Shown: positions 52,901-63,433 of the stretch, piece after piece
Numbering within the stretch: position 1 is the first letter of the stretch
Layout: each line of letters starts with the position of its first letter
Source: Baylisascaris procyonis
Lineage: Eukaryota > Nematoda > Chromadorea > Rhabditida > Ascarididae
Length of the DNA: 64,000 bases
NCBI GenBank assembly: GCA_037389465.1
Contig: JAZARR010000078.1
Span: forward strand, 3,100,001-3,164,000
Reading direction: 5' to 3'
The notes under the pieces: model-generated
Database searches by the model: none
Told to the model about the DNA's origin: nothing
The model's input: the letters and a program-made list of their open reading frames with translations, nothing else
Program-made: the position numbers and the translations under genes

Positions 52901-55739
52901 CGTTAATGGAGCTGGTCAATTTCATAGAGTGGAAAAGTTCGAACGCGAATATAGCAACGAGCAATCAGTCAGCTAGCCACAACTAATAGCCGCTATTCGG
53001 GCACTACTGCGTCACATGTGGCAACGATCACACTTCTCCATGCAAACACACTGATTCATCACGAGTTACAACCATACAAATTTGACGGAAAATAACGTGC
53101 TCAATGCGTGTTTAGCATTAAATTTAATTCACATCTCATAAATCCGACCGCACTTTTCACTTTCATATTGTACGACGTGATCGCATACGTCATCATAATA
53201 ACCATCGATCTTTGTTTACAGATAGCTAATTGCGGCTATCCGATGAATTTAGCTCGTGAGACAGCAATATAATACCATTCCATCGCTATCCTAGATAACA
53301 TAGATGAAGCGAAAATTTTGAATCTATTTGTTCCTCAACTTTTCACTGATTTCCCGATGTAGGACTTACATCTAGTCAATTCATCGTATACGAACAAATT
53401 TGCAAAAGTGCAGAGATGTGGGTCAAATCCGATTGCGGTCTGAAATTATAATCGGGAAGGGAACATCGTCTAACCTATTTTTCTAATTCCAAAGGCAATA
53501 ATGTTCCCAAACTATTCACACGAACAAAAACCTTTTCAGAGGAGGCATTTGGGTTAGGAGACATTAACCGTACCATACGAGTTTCTCACTTTCTGTTGTC
53601 GATTATCCCATAGCGCTAAATATTTGCATAGAGAGAGCACAAATGAAAACCTAAATAAAGAAATGATAAGAGTTTTAGTATGTGAAGAAAAGAATGACCG
53701 ATTGCTGTTTGGATGTCCAGTTTTCCAGAAAATTTTTCTTTCATTTTCTCACTTTCTCTTTTGGACTTGATTACAATCGTAAACCACCAAATAACGGCCT
53801 AATGAGGAAAATTAAAATACACTAAAATACTGCTTTCATTTTCAGAGATTTTATACGTTTGACTCCTTTCATATAATATCACACATTCCGCACAATGAAC
53901 CTTAAAATGGCAATGGAACAAAACTGGCGGTGAGTAAATCAAGACGACGGTAAAATAATACGACGATTAACTAAAGGTGAGTTTTAGAAAAAAAAAAACA
54001 ACAATAAAGGAAGTGAAGACGACTGCTCTCAAAATATAGAATAAGAGCTTGTGAGTTTCATGAAAATAATCTGATTTTAATAATGGTTCAGTTATTTATT
54101 ATAAAAGTAAAAGTCGAGAAAATGATGAGTAATGAAGTTCGGATCTATAAATAGCGCTTCCTGCGTCATTGAAAACGAGGCCGGAAATCACGTCACAAAT
54201 GATAAGACAAAATAAAATTCAATCATTATATAGCATCAACAAGTGCACGCCTATATAGATAACACCCTGATGCACTTTTGGCTCAGTTATGCAAAAAGGA
54301 AAAATAAATAAATATTTAAATGCTCACATAACATTACGCACATGCTATAAATCATTTCAGTGGAAACAAGAAACTTATCTGAAATGAATTCTGAAGCTAA
54401 TTCATAAATTTTCTTCTAAGTGGTAATGGTGCCCTCATGATGCCGTAGCAAAGGGTCAGTCTCTCGTTCGTAATCATTCCTTAAGCTACTTTTCACTTAT
54501 CAGCATTTCAGTTCAAAGCGAAACTATATCAGTTTAAGTCTCAACACTAAACCCGATAATAAAATAAAAAGCAAGGCTATAAATGGTGAAAAAATATTTG
54601 AGAACCAACTGAAGGCATCTAAGTTTGTGCATGAACTCAGGAAGATAAAGTTCAAGCAAACTAAGGTGGAGTTATAGCGCCAAAGCTCCATTTCTTTGGA
54701 AATTAAAAGAGCAAATATTTTGTGCAAAAATTTATTCCGGATGCGCTTAAAGCCGGAAATGCTTTCTAACTGACGTAAAGTAAACGCTGAGAGAAGAGAA
54801 GAGCGGAATGGATACGCTTACATAACGTTATAGAATGAATGTGCTAGAGTTCACCAACAACGACCCAATGAAGAAGTGGAAAACATGAAAGAGCAAGCAA
54901 CGATCGAGTCGTATCTCATTTTGCTAAGAATCGAAAAGTAGATCACTAATGCGTGTAGCATATCTGCAACTGTGAGTGCAATATACGCATCAAAACCATT
55001 GTGCTTCAGAATGCGTAAACCATTAAAGTGAGCAAGAAATGAAACACTTGGAAAGCTCTCAGATTGTTGCCCAGATGCGCAAGTAAACCTTTTGGCCATG
55101 GACATACCAAAAATGATGACATTTCAATAATTCTTTACCCGAGGTTAGCGTTTTTCCCACTTCAATCGGAAGCCACCAGCATTGTAATTGCAAAGTGATC
55201 AAGGCATTTTCCGAATTCTTCAAACACTCGAAAAGAGGGTGGAAAGGAAGAGACGAAAACGAGTTTTTTTTTTTTTTCATAAACGGCATATTTAGCGGCA
55301 TACATTCGGAAGACCCCCATCGGTGAGGTATACAGTTGGTGTGGGCATTATCAAAATTCTACGTTAACCAATTTGATCATTTGAATGCTTTAGGCACAAC
55401 CATAGTAGCGCATGCATTATTTCTGAGCTGATAGGAGTGGAGAGGAAAGAAGAAAGGTTATTTGTGCTGAAAGAGGAGAGGAAAGAGAGGCAAATCGATG
55501 AAGCATCAACTTTTGAAAAATAACCACTTATCAAGGCTTCAGCGCAGAAGGTAACAACAGCATTAAATCGGTATGGAGGGGTATTAACGGATATCAAAGT
55601 CAGTAATAAGTTACAGGGTTATGGCGTTGAGAATACTCAAAAAACGGGATGAGGTGTCAGATTATTAACCGAACTTGATGACTAATGACTAATTTGAAAA
55701 TCGAATTAATCGATATTCCATCTAGCCATCAACCGATAA

Positions 55740-55828
<89 letters not shown>

Positions 55829-55938
55829 AACGATCGAAAACATACCTTCAATGTCGTTTTGCGATCTTCCGTCTCATCGTTTTCTTCGTTGTTTACTGCT
55901 CTGGTTCCATCTACAGAAGCCACCTCCAGAATACTCAT
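40366..55938 (-). CDS. OSBPL8: ORP5/ORP8-type oxysterol-binding-protein-related lipid transfer protein
   Basis: ORP5/8 proteins sit in the ER by a C-terminal anchor, bind plasma-membrane phosphoinositide through a PH domain, and exchange phosphatidylserine for PI4P. Coding exons in transcript order: 55938-55846 (or 52925-52881), 52083-51892, 49636-49430, 48893-48819, 47825-47693, 47109-47003, about 46614 (or 46655)-46421, 45825-45648, 45269-45033, 44333-44166, 43625-43522, 42390-42217, 41832-41675, 40934-40864, 40518-40366. Phases agree at all junctions except entry into the 46.4-kb exon. Product about 747 aa (731 from the second start), against about 880-890 in human. Diagnostic text: [92 protein letters not shown] and the anchor. 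Closest to human OSBPL8/OSBPL5; I do not assign a specific nematode obr name. Confidence 0.95.
41675..46655 (-). CDS. ORP gene lipid-binding ORD exons
   Basis: Exon to 46421: [19 protein letters not shown] and [20 protein letters not shown] (lid and start of the ORD). Exon 45825-45648: [33 protein letters not shown], ending VAEQ. Exon 45269-45033: VSHHPPIS completes the OSBP signature EQVSHHPP across the splice; then [10 protein letters not shown]. Exon 44333-44166: [11 protein letters not shown] and KLGKETL. Exon 43625-43522: [19 protein letters not shown] to WESK. Exon 42390-42217: [20 protein letters not shown] and HYFRLDPLS. Exon 41832-41675: [19 protein letters not shown]4P/PS-contact motifs are intact. 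After exon 47003 ends in phase 0, the exon opening at TTTAG/46655 would need one extra base; entry at AAG/46614 restores frame. Confidence 0.93.
43087..43106. repeat. Poly(G) tract in ORP intron
   Basis: Run of about 20 G inside a purine-rich stretch, within the intron between exons 43522-43625 and 42217-42390 of the ORP gene. Confidence 0.95.
47003..47825 (-). CDS. ORP gene acidic linker exons
   Basis: Exon 47825-47693 (acceptor TTTAAAG, donor GTATGC) encodes [18 protein letters not shown]... ending [10 protein letters not shown]. Exon 47109-47003 (acceptor TTTAG, donor GTGCTC) encodes an Asp/Asn/Glu-rich run, [10 protein letters not shown]... to PSEPEQ. They link PH domain and ORD; vertebrate ORP5/8 have a comparably acidic linker. 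The linker is shorter here, which accounts for much of the size difference. Confidence 0.8.
48819..52083 (-). CDS. ORP gene PH-domain exons
   Basis: Exon 52083-51892 (acceptor TTTTCAG) starts with a basic [13 protein letters not shown] segment, then enters the PH domain at about residue 58. Exon 49636-49430 continues [20 protein letters not shown] through [14 protein letters not shown] to CRAPSEQ. Exon 48893-48819 gives [15 protein letters not shown], the terminal PH helix with its conserved Trp. All three have lengths divisible by three (192, 207 and 75 bp), so each is skippable without a frame change. The acceptor of the last (ATTAAAG) is weak by nematode standards. Similarity to human ORP8 is high through the whole domain. 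Confidence 0.93.
52881..52925 (-). CDS. ORP gene alternative first coding exon B
   Basis: ATG at 52925 opens 15 codons, [15 protein letters not shown], ending before donor GTAATT. An in-frame TGA lies about 14 codons upstream, so translation cannot run through from further 5'. Phase 0 joins the same exon at 52083 as exon A, and both exons end in T-L-K before the shared basic stretch. This implies a second promoter 3 kb downstream of the first, giving a shorter N-terminus. Confidence 0.65.
55742..55820. repeat. (TA)n microsatellite beside a splice donor
   Basis: Uninterrupted TA run of about 79 bp, beginning about 25 bp inside the first intron of the ORP gene (long isoform donor at 55845). 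Confidence 0.98.
55846..55938 (-). CDS. ORP gene alternative first coding exon A
   Basis: ATG at 55938 opens 31 codons beginning [20 protein letters not shown], acidic, and ends TTLK at ACATTGAAG before donor GTATGT. An in-frame TAA lies 14 codons upstream, which favours this ATG as the initiator. Phase 0 joins to [13 protein letters not shown] of exon 52083-51892. A CpG-rich, promoter-like stretch lies immediately upstream. Confidence 0.75.
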
Positions 55939-55979
55939 CTCCAGGTGACAGCCACCAGAACTGTTCTTGAGCAAGAACG

Positions 55980-56225
55980 ATTAGCTCGATCGCTGAATGC
56001 GTAACCGAAGCACGCATCAACCACAAGCCTCACCAACAGCTCTCCGTCGCGTGCTCACAACCGGTAGCCGCCCTATAGCGACGCGCGTGAGCAGCCGACA
56101 CGTCGCGTCCACTCGGCGAACGTTCCGTGAAGTCTTTGCGCGCGCTAAACGTCAACGTTTCTATCGTCGTTCGATAAGGCGATGCTCCCGTCGCAATCGA
56201 GAGAATCTGAATGCCCTCCCAAAAT
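55980..56225 (-). promoter_or_regulatory. CpG-rich promoter-like region upstream of ORP exon A
   Basis: About 240 bp of CpG-rich DNA (for example gcgcgcgctaaacg and ctatagcgacgcgcgtgagc) directly 5' of the exon A start on the minus strand, bounded by AT-rich DNA. Open frames on both strands are basic or compositionally driven. Position and composition suggest the core promoter or 5' UTR; no TATA box was identified. Confidence 0.45.
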
Positions 56226-56299
56226 AATATCACTAGATAGTACTCAGTTTTTATCGCAAATTATAACGTGCTCCACGCATTTCCCGAGAAGGGAAATAT

Positions 56300-58430
56300 T
56301 TGTTTGCAATGACGGGAAGACCCGAGGCACTCAAACAAAGTAGCAGTGTTGCCTTATTACCGTATCCTATCTTGCTCAAAATCTCTCTTCTTTTTGTTTC
56401 ATCTTTTTTTTTACTTTACCGCCTAAATTTGTTTCTGTTTGTTGAATTGCATCTGAATAAGTTCCCTTTGAAGAAAATTCTTCGATAGAAGCGAATCATC
56501 CTTCAAATTGTAAAATAAAGAAAGTAACACTGTGTAATGAAATAGAAGGCATCAAAACAGCACATGAAGCACGCGATTACAGCAGTAAATGTAGAAGAAG
56601 CATGAAGCAGATGCAAAAATAACACTCATATTGCATATGTGCAATTAAAGATAAAGACGATGGAGGGAAAGGAATGGAAGTGAAGAATGGGATAAAAATT
56701 GAGGAATCAATTACTTCAGAAACTAAATCAGTAATGGCATTCAGATCAAATGATCAAAGTGGCTCATGAACACTGAACGGTTCTGTGCTTCAGCGATTGT
56801 GACATGTTTTGCGCGCTTATTGATACCAATGGGATCGACGTTCATGGTGATCAAGAAGCGCGAATAGGCGGCTCTCCTGGTACATATGAGAAAAAGCCTT
56901 GAGAATCTTGAAGCAGAGGGTCATATCAGACTTAAGGCGCGGATATTCCAAGGGTTTAAGATCAAAAACCTTTAGCCTACCCTTCATGATTGGTTGTGTG
57001 AGGTCTAATGATCATTTTTCAAAATGCGAAACGAGTATAATATTCGCACATTTTTCGGTAAATTTCCCATCACTCATTAGATGCGGTAACTACACTTGCT
57101 CACGATATTCAGCAACAGAGCGGTGGTACATTATAAACTTTTTTACGGTAGTGTTCCGTGCACCTACATTGTAAAGTACGCAGAATGCAGTTGCCCACAT
57201 ATAATGCCTTCGCAGTAAATTTTGTGTAGTTGGTCACAAAACGTCTAGTTGTCAGATTTTGACCACTCACCAAAACCACTGAGATCCGATTGCAAAATAT
57301 GAAAATCAGTAGCAGAAAGATGAAAATTTAAAACACACGTTGCATTGCCAAAGAAAACAAAAACATTGAAATTTGACGAGCAAAATGTGTAAAACAAGCC
57401 TGATAACGACTGTGGAGAAGATAGCATACAAGTAGCAAGTGAATTATTTCATAGTTTACTATGAATGCCTTGAAAAAAAAATCTTTTTATCTTGAATGAG
57501 CTCATCGAGTTGTAATTTATATAGGATTTCACAGGGGAACACTAGTGAGGAAAAAGTTTCACTGAGCGATAGGGAAATCACTTTCTTCTCCCAAACTCTG
57601 AGGACTTTATCAACAATACATAGCGCTCTAAATATATGAACTTAAGTCACATTTTCGTGTCTTCGATAGAAGTAACGACTGCATTAAGAGGCGAAAAAGG
57701 GTGAGCAATGTTCTCTTCCAACAGAAGTTTACGAGTGAGATTCACTCGAGGAAATGAAGTAATTGGTAGAGAGTACGTTTCATCTGAGATAGCGCTATAT
57801 CTATATCCTGCTTTCCAAGTAGCCTTAATTCATCGGAAATTTTCGGCGAATACTTCTTGCATCACTCTTAGAACGGCGCATTTCCAATTTTTTTTTTCAC
57901 ATTCATTGTTCAAAGGCCAGACATTATTCACAGTCTGGTGCAAAACGTATGATCGCTCTTAACTGCCACTCTTTCTACTTCCTTCCCCTCCCTTTTTATC
58001 TCAACTTTCTTATGTTAAACGTCTCCATTGAACAATCAAGCATCCAAATTAAATGAATGATTAATTTATTGGTTCGTTATTTATTTACTTATTACTTGTT
58101 TACTTGCTCATTTCAATATCGAAAACATACAGAAAGCATGTGAATACAAGCAGGAACAACAGGTAAGATGTCAGCAAAGCAACATTCCTAGTTAATATAC
58201 ATTGAGTACATAGCAGCAACAAGCATGGATAGAGGAACTGAAACAAATCTATGGACGGTGGGTCGCAAAAGTGGCGCTCACTTTTTTTCACAATGATGAA
58301 AAATAGGCGAGGTGGTATATTGCTGATATGAGCGTTGATGACGTTGGCGTCCTCTCAACTAGACGTTATTACGACCATTATACCTGCTGAATCATGTGGT
58401 GCCAAACGATAGGAATGTCGTTCACCGAGG
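56300..58430. other. No gene recognised
   Basis: AT-rich sequence between the ORP promoter region and the reverse-transcriptase remnants. Open stretches are short and without recognisable motifs. Confidence 0.5.
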
Positions 58431-58437
58431 TACTATG

Positions 58438-58701
58438 TTATGCTTGTTGGACTGCTTGATATTCATTTTGTACCAGCCGACGTTTCTCATCATAGGTGCC
58501 ATTCAGAAGAACAGAAATTGCTTCATAAAAGTTGTATTTTCCAATATCATGACCCCATGCAAGTTCTTCATCGGTCTCGTTTGTTGAAGCTATCACACAA
58601 ATGTAATCATCTATACATCTGCACATCTTTAAACAAGGCTGAGCTCGAAGAGCGTCATCTATAATTAATCGAATTAAGGAAGCGGAAAGAAGGTAGTTCA
58701 C
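58438..58701 (-). mobile_element. Possible reverse-transcriptase fragment (xIDD box)
   Basis: An open stretch of about 87 codons contains CRCIDDYICVIASTNETDEE, resembling the RYIDD box of reverse transcriptases from Penelope-like or related retroelements. About 90 bp upstream on the same strand is GACGTTTCGCC, a motif common near the ends of such elements. It is isolated and could be coincidental; no endonuclease domain was seen. Confidence 0.35.
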
Positions 58702-59599
58702 GAGCAGGCTTGTTCGTACATAGGAAGAAAATTATTTAGCACTTACAGAGACCGACTGGTATTTCTGTGGCGAAACGTCAGCTGAGGCTTATTCATATAA
58801 TGAATGTGGAAAATTCACTGGCGAATGTAGACGTTGAAGCAATCTGCCCGTCCCGGACAGCCTGTGCCGGTAAAGCCTTTTTTCATGATTAAGCTACCAT
58901 GATCAGTTGTACATACTTCAGTCATGGAGCAATAGAACGACCTTTAGGTGCCACAAAGATTTTCAAACATGATGCTGTTGTGATGGCTGAGAGATTGCTT
59001 GAAAATGATGACATTGTTTTTCTGCTTTTTTTTTTTTCATTTATTGTATTCTTTTTTATAGTGACTGACTTCCTTCTTGCAGCTCCGTAGCAGCTGCTAT
59101 CTCGGTCTTGGATACGTCTCTATAGTTGACTGTGACCTTGTTGAAGCCTCTGAGGCTTTGATGATTTCAGTCATGCGAAGGACTCGATAAATAAATTTTC
59201 GTATCCATCAAATCACTTCGATAATTTTCTTTCCAGAAATTGTCTTTTAATGTTGTATCTTAAGGCCTACACGAGGTCAACATAATTGATTACCTTCTTA
59301 AAAGGGATTTAGATGTAATCCACGATGTCTTGTCGGACGATTTTCTCAGTTGTGTCAACCAATATCCGTTTATGATATTCATTTTATGATTATCGAGACG
59401 GAAATTCGGTTTCCTCATTTGACTGAAATATGAGATTTATTCGTTTTCTTTTTGCTAACTGTGGATCAATTTATCTCGTATTGTGTCCTTATCAAAATGT
59501 CTCGTCCTCAAGATAATTCTATGCCTTTTATCGGTCTCGATTAGAGGAAAGGAAATGTCAGCTATAGTTACATCGGTGTATCTCAGCTGGTCGGTAATC

Positions 59600-60715
59600 C
59601 TTCAAAAAATGTTGCGATTAATACCATAAGGGCCCTTTGTCTCCTTATTGAATACAACTTGCCACCTTATACGCCCTAGCTGTCTCCGAGTTGGAGTGAG
59701 TCTTCCACTGCTAAGATTCGTCAACTCGACGATTCCTGATTGCTTTAAATTGACATGCAGTAGCCAATATTTTTGGCCATTAATATCTAATTTCCAAGCT
59801 GAGCCACTGGACAAGACAATTTAAATCGCAGTGAAGCTCTCTGAAATCTATAAGAGGATAATTACTGATCACATGTCTTCCAGTCGTCAGCAAAAATCTT
59901 ACACGCACTAATCAATCGTCCGTAAAAATCTCGTGGGACGCCACTATCGATATCATGTGATTAGGAAAGGGATTCGCGTACGTTTGTTTGGAAGTTTCAA
60001 TCATTCAGAAAACAACGGATTCAATTAAGAGGCTTTCTGATTAGGTCGTAAGACTGCAATTTAAATACAAGTTTTTCATGACCGACGGTATTAAATGCGA
60101 CATAAACAACGTCATTCTGGGTCCGATCATTCAGCGTCAAAACCAGTCGCTGTATCAGCCCAATAGTTGAGTTTTTGACTTTCCGTTTGAGAAAGCAAAC
60201 TGATTCGGACTTAATTTTTTTTTTTTGAATGAAATGCCTGTAAAGCGAATCCCGAACGATCACCTTCATAACTTTGCACACCTGTATGTTGGGGAAATAG
60301 GTCTAAATTGGAAATTTTATTTGAAAACGGCTTCTTAAACAATGAAATGGCTGTTGCAATTTTCCACGATGAAGGGATAGCGGAAGTTCTAAGAGGTGAC
60401 CTTCAAAAAGCGACAAAGGATAAGAAATACTCTCAGAAGTCCGCTTCAAGACAAACGAAGGCAAACCATCAGGAGTATAACCTATTTCAGATGATTGTGT
60501 AAGCAATGATTACAACACCAATAGGAACATCCTCAAGAATCATTGTTGTTCGGTTTTAAAAAGAAGGCATCACATTATGTCACCTTTGAAAACAGTTGAG
60601 AAATATTCTGCAAGTAATTCAGCTTTTACGAAATCATCAGCAAAACGACGTTCATGTTATTTTTACCGCATTGAGTATTCCGTTCCATTTTTATCTTTCA
60701 ACCAACTTATTTGCA
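59600..60715 (-). mobile_element. Degenerate non-LTR retrotransposon (LINE) reverse-transcriptase region
   Basis: Successive frames on the minus strand spell the order of a LINE (CR1/Jockey-like) reverse transcriptase: around 60660-60600 a KAELLAEYFSTVFKGD segment; at about 60490-60400 SSEIGYTPDGLPSFVLKR; at about 60100-60040 VVYVAFNTVGHEKLVFKLQS (normally DFSKAFD..H..L..KL); at 59894-59883 the catalytic FADD box in CKIFADDW; and from about 59800 WKLDINGQKYWLLHV. Frameshifts and stops separate these pieces and the region between KLQS and FADD is shortened, so it is a dead, 5'-truncated copy. The family label is approximate. Confidence 0.75.
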
Positions 60716-60750
60716 AAAAAAAAAAAAAAAAAAAAAAATTACATTATTGA

Positions 60751-60813
60751 AAAATAGCACACATTTTTTGTAGTGTGTGCTATTTTATCCGTTTACGAGT
60801 ATCATAAACGGAT
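60751..60813. other. Two adjacent perfect hairpins
   Basis: Stem 1 is 13 bp: aaaatagcacaca (60751-60763) with tgtgtgctatttt (60774-60786), 10-base loop. Stem 2 follows with no gap: atccgttta (60787-60795) with taaacggat (60805-60813), 9-base loop. A poly(A) run of about 20 lies just before, next to the LINE remnant. They might be a retroelement or MITE end, or structured RNA. Confidence 0.7.
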
Positions 60814-61694
60814 ATCGGTTGATATAATTGAGAAAGAAGTGGATGGAGTTATAATAGCTTGTCGAAAATAACGATCCAATAAAACATCATGAATTATATC
60901 TAGATCCTTCTCAAGAAGGCAATCAATTACGTTGACCTCATGTATGCCTTCAAGTATAAGATTGGACTAAAGAAAGTATGCCATGGACTTCATTCCCGCC
61001 TGGAGGGATCACGTATTTCTCTCTCACTTGCCAGGTCACGGATTCCACATTCCTTTGGGGACTTGCGGGGTTTATGCATCAGCTACTGACATTCAATTTA
61101 TGCCCTTAATATGCTGTCTAGTACTACTCTCCCTCTCAGCGCTCTAGGAGACTGTACCGCCTGTTCGTGAATGTCATGTCGCAGTGAATGTAAAGACGGG
61201 TCGGTTGCTGCGGCTTTGCCAGAAAAAAAAAGAAACCACGATGTGAAATGAACATCGCCACTGCACCTATACGCGTGTTGTATGCAGCTATTCGAAATCA
61301 GGATTTAAAAGAGACGAATTTAACGAGGAAGCAAGGGAAGATACCAAAAGGTTGGCTTCGGGCCATAGAGGGTGAGGGAAGAAGGAGAGGGGAGAGAAAG
61401 GGGATATCCTGCTGCAATCGTATAGTATAAGATAGTTGCATGAGAGAACTGTTTAAAAGATCCAGTTTTGCTTCTCGAATGTAGCGTACCTACTGGGTAA
61501 TGTGGGACCACCCATTTTTTTTATACCCACGAAGTATTTAGCCTAAAATAAATACTTATATTTCTCGGGAGAAGCCATTTTCAGCTCTCGTTACATTTCG
61601 CATCCGTTCGTTTCAGCTCCAGACGCATGCACATTGATCATGTTCTTACATGTTGTTTATGCTTCTTGTATCTTATAACTTCGAACTGAAGTTC

Positions 61695-61760
61695 GGCGCT
61701 TATATAGTATTTGATCTCATAATTTCGCTTATATAGTATTTGATTCGACGCTTATAGTAT
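61695..61760. repeat. Short tandem repeat, cgcttatatagtatttgat type
   Basis: The unit gcttatatagtatttgat occurs twice, about 32 bp apart, and a third degenerate unit (cgcttatagtata) follows. No function is apparent. Confidence 0.7.
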
Positions 61761-62135
61761 ACACTTTTATTGGGGACGCTGGAGGGGTTTATCAATATAG
61801 TTTCGCAGTCCAAAGAGCATTAGATATGGGCTGGAGGCTTCCAGATACGCGGAAACGATGTTTTAGAACTGAAACAACGGTGATTTCCTGAGTAATTGTA
61901 AGCACAATTTCTAATCGCAATAGGTCTTCCAAAGCCTTTTTGCGTCAACTGCTTAAAGTAAAAGAGTAAGGAAACATCCGATTGAATCGTTCATTTACTT
62001 CACAAATTATATGCTTACTAGTGTAAGCTCGATGGACCTTTTCTATAGATATGTGCATTGAATCATCCGTCACCACCGACCCCACCATCAGACTTTTTTT
62101 TTTGCTGATGACATACTATAATATTTGGTTGCAAG

Positions 62136-62281
62136 AAGCCGACCGTGATTTTGCTGGCGATGGAAAGTTGTCACACGCACTCAATGAAGACGTTGAAATA
62201 GAGAAAAAGACGGCGGCTGTTTCAATGTTGCTCAGCACAGCGAAAGATGCTAATAGTTATTTTCCTCAACCTGTAGGGTAG
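62136..62281 (+). CDS. Exon-like open segment, unassigned
   Basis: After a possible acceptor TTGCAAG the plus strand is open for about 47 codons, reading EADRDFAGDGKLSHALNEDV and continuing to PQPVG before a TAG. It is hydrophilic and protein-like but unrecognised, with no partner exon found; a GT within CCTGTAGGG could also be a donor. It lies about 160 bp upstream of the X-box. Confidence 0.2.
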
Positions 62282-62443
62282 GGAATTATGAGAAGCAGGT
62301 CTTCATATGTCATTTGAAGCGGCTACGTGTTGAAACTTCAAAAAAATATTTAGATGCTGAGCGATAGAGATTGCAGGGAAACGGGCAGGGAAACGTGATG
62401 GGTGAAAATGTCCTCACGGCATTTCTCAGGAGTTTCAGGACCG

Positions 62444-62457
62444 GTTACCATAGCAAC
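62444..62457. promoter_or_regulatory. X-box (RFX / DAF-19 binding site)
   Basis: GTTACCATAGCAAC matches the RFX/DAF-19 X-box consensus (GTNRCC-type half sites spaced ATRG) at every position and is a near-perfect palindrome. In C. elegans this element lies within about 250 bp upstream of the start codons of ciliary genes. Here an ATG with a good exon structure lies 102 bp downstream on the plus strand. Confidence 0.65.
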
Positions 62458-62510
62458 GAGTGCACGTGAGCGCCGTTCGGACGATCCGCGGAATTCGCGG
62501 CAGTGAAGTT

Positions 62511-62528
62511 GTGTGTGTGTGTGTGTGT
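62511..62528. repeat. (GT)n followed by (TA)n
   Basis: Short GT run, then atatatatatata to about 62545, between the X-box and the candidate start codon. Confidence 0.9.
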
Positions 62529-62558
62529 AAATATATATATATATTAGGCTAAGTGCAG

Positions 62559-62624
62559 ATGTTTGAAGGGGTTGACGAGCAAGCGTATGTGTACGGATGT
62601 GTGTGCGTGGATGGCGAGACACAG
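62559..62624 (+). CDS. Candidate first coding exon of an X-box gene
   Basis: ATG at 62559 opens 22 codons, beginning MFEGVDEQAYVYGCVCVDGE, ending CAG before donor GTGAGC in phase 0. A possible continuation is the exon after AACCTTCAG at 62969, reading APMSLVAALEEIL in the same phase before donor GTAGTC. The family is not recognised. The call rests on the upstream X-box at a typical distance, the strong donor, and compatible phase; a 22-codon frame is short enough to arise by chance. The gene would extend beyond the right edge of the window. Confidence 0.35.
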
Positions 62625-63215
62625 GTGAGCGTTGTACATTTATTTCAGTTTATATTTATTTAGAGGTGTGACAGTCGGTCATTTTTTTTTTTTGTTTTTG
62701 CATTGTGTTATTGGTTGATGGAGGATTGTTTTTAATTTGGCAGCAAACATTCACTTCTAAAGTTCAAAGTAATCAATTTCCTTAGTGTGAACTTCATCTA
62801 TATGCACGTAATGCAACAGCTCCGATGAGCAAATAACGCTAACGATTAGAAATGTTATCATAGGTTCTGATAGCGCATGCAGGCAAACAGCGTTTTTACT
62901 CGCCATCAAAACTGTAATGTCAGTGAATTCTGTGCTTGACTGAAGTTTGCCTTCCTATTAACCTTCAGGCACCTATGTCTCTCGTCGCAGCTTTAGAAGA
63001 AATTCTATGTAGTCGCTGAACTACTTCATTGAAGCGCTTTAAAACCCAATGAAAATCAGTGGCAATACTTCTCGAAACGCGTAAAACTAATGCTGTTGTG
63101 TTCTCCACTTCACTGCATTATTCATTTTGTTGCCGTTCTTCGGCTATCCAAGTGAAGTGATGGCAGATTTAGTGGTTTTTTTTTTTGGAATTAAAAAAGC
63201 ATCGAATATGTTTAC

Positions 63216-63433
63216 TTCGCTATCGTTTTTTGAGCGATCATTCCAAGTGGCTTATGCGGACGTATGCGTAAACAACTTTCGATTTTTCTCTGAGCGGCGA
63301 GCGCCTCGATTAGCATCATCGACTTTTCGCCTTTTTTGGGCACTCTCATGCTAAAGATGGTAGGAGCAGACAATGCGATAAAACTCGACACGTCAGATGC
63401 GCTATCAGTTTCAATACTTTCCTTTAACACCAT
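63216..63433 (-). CDS. Exon-like open segment, unassigned
   Basis: On the minus strand an open frame from ATG 63433 reads MVLKESIETDSASDVSSF..., then RVPKKGEKSMMLIEALAAQR and RIRPHKPLGMIAQK, ending before donor GTAAAC at 63215. A TTTAG acceptor at 63351 could also begin the exon within it. Composition (acidic then basic, few rare residues) looks coding. No family is recognised and no partner exon was established; it would be antisense to the intron of the candidate plus-strand gene. Confidence 0.35.
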
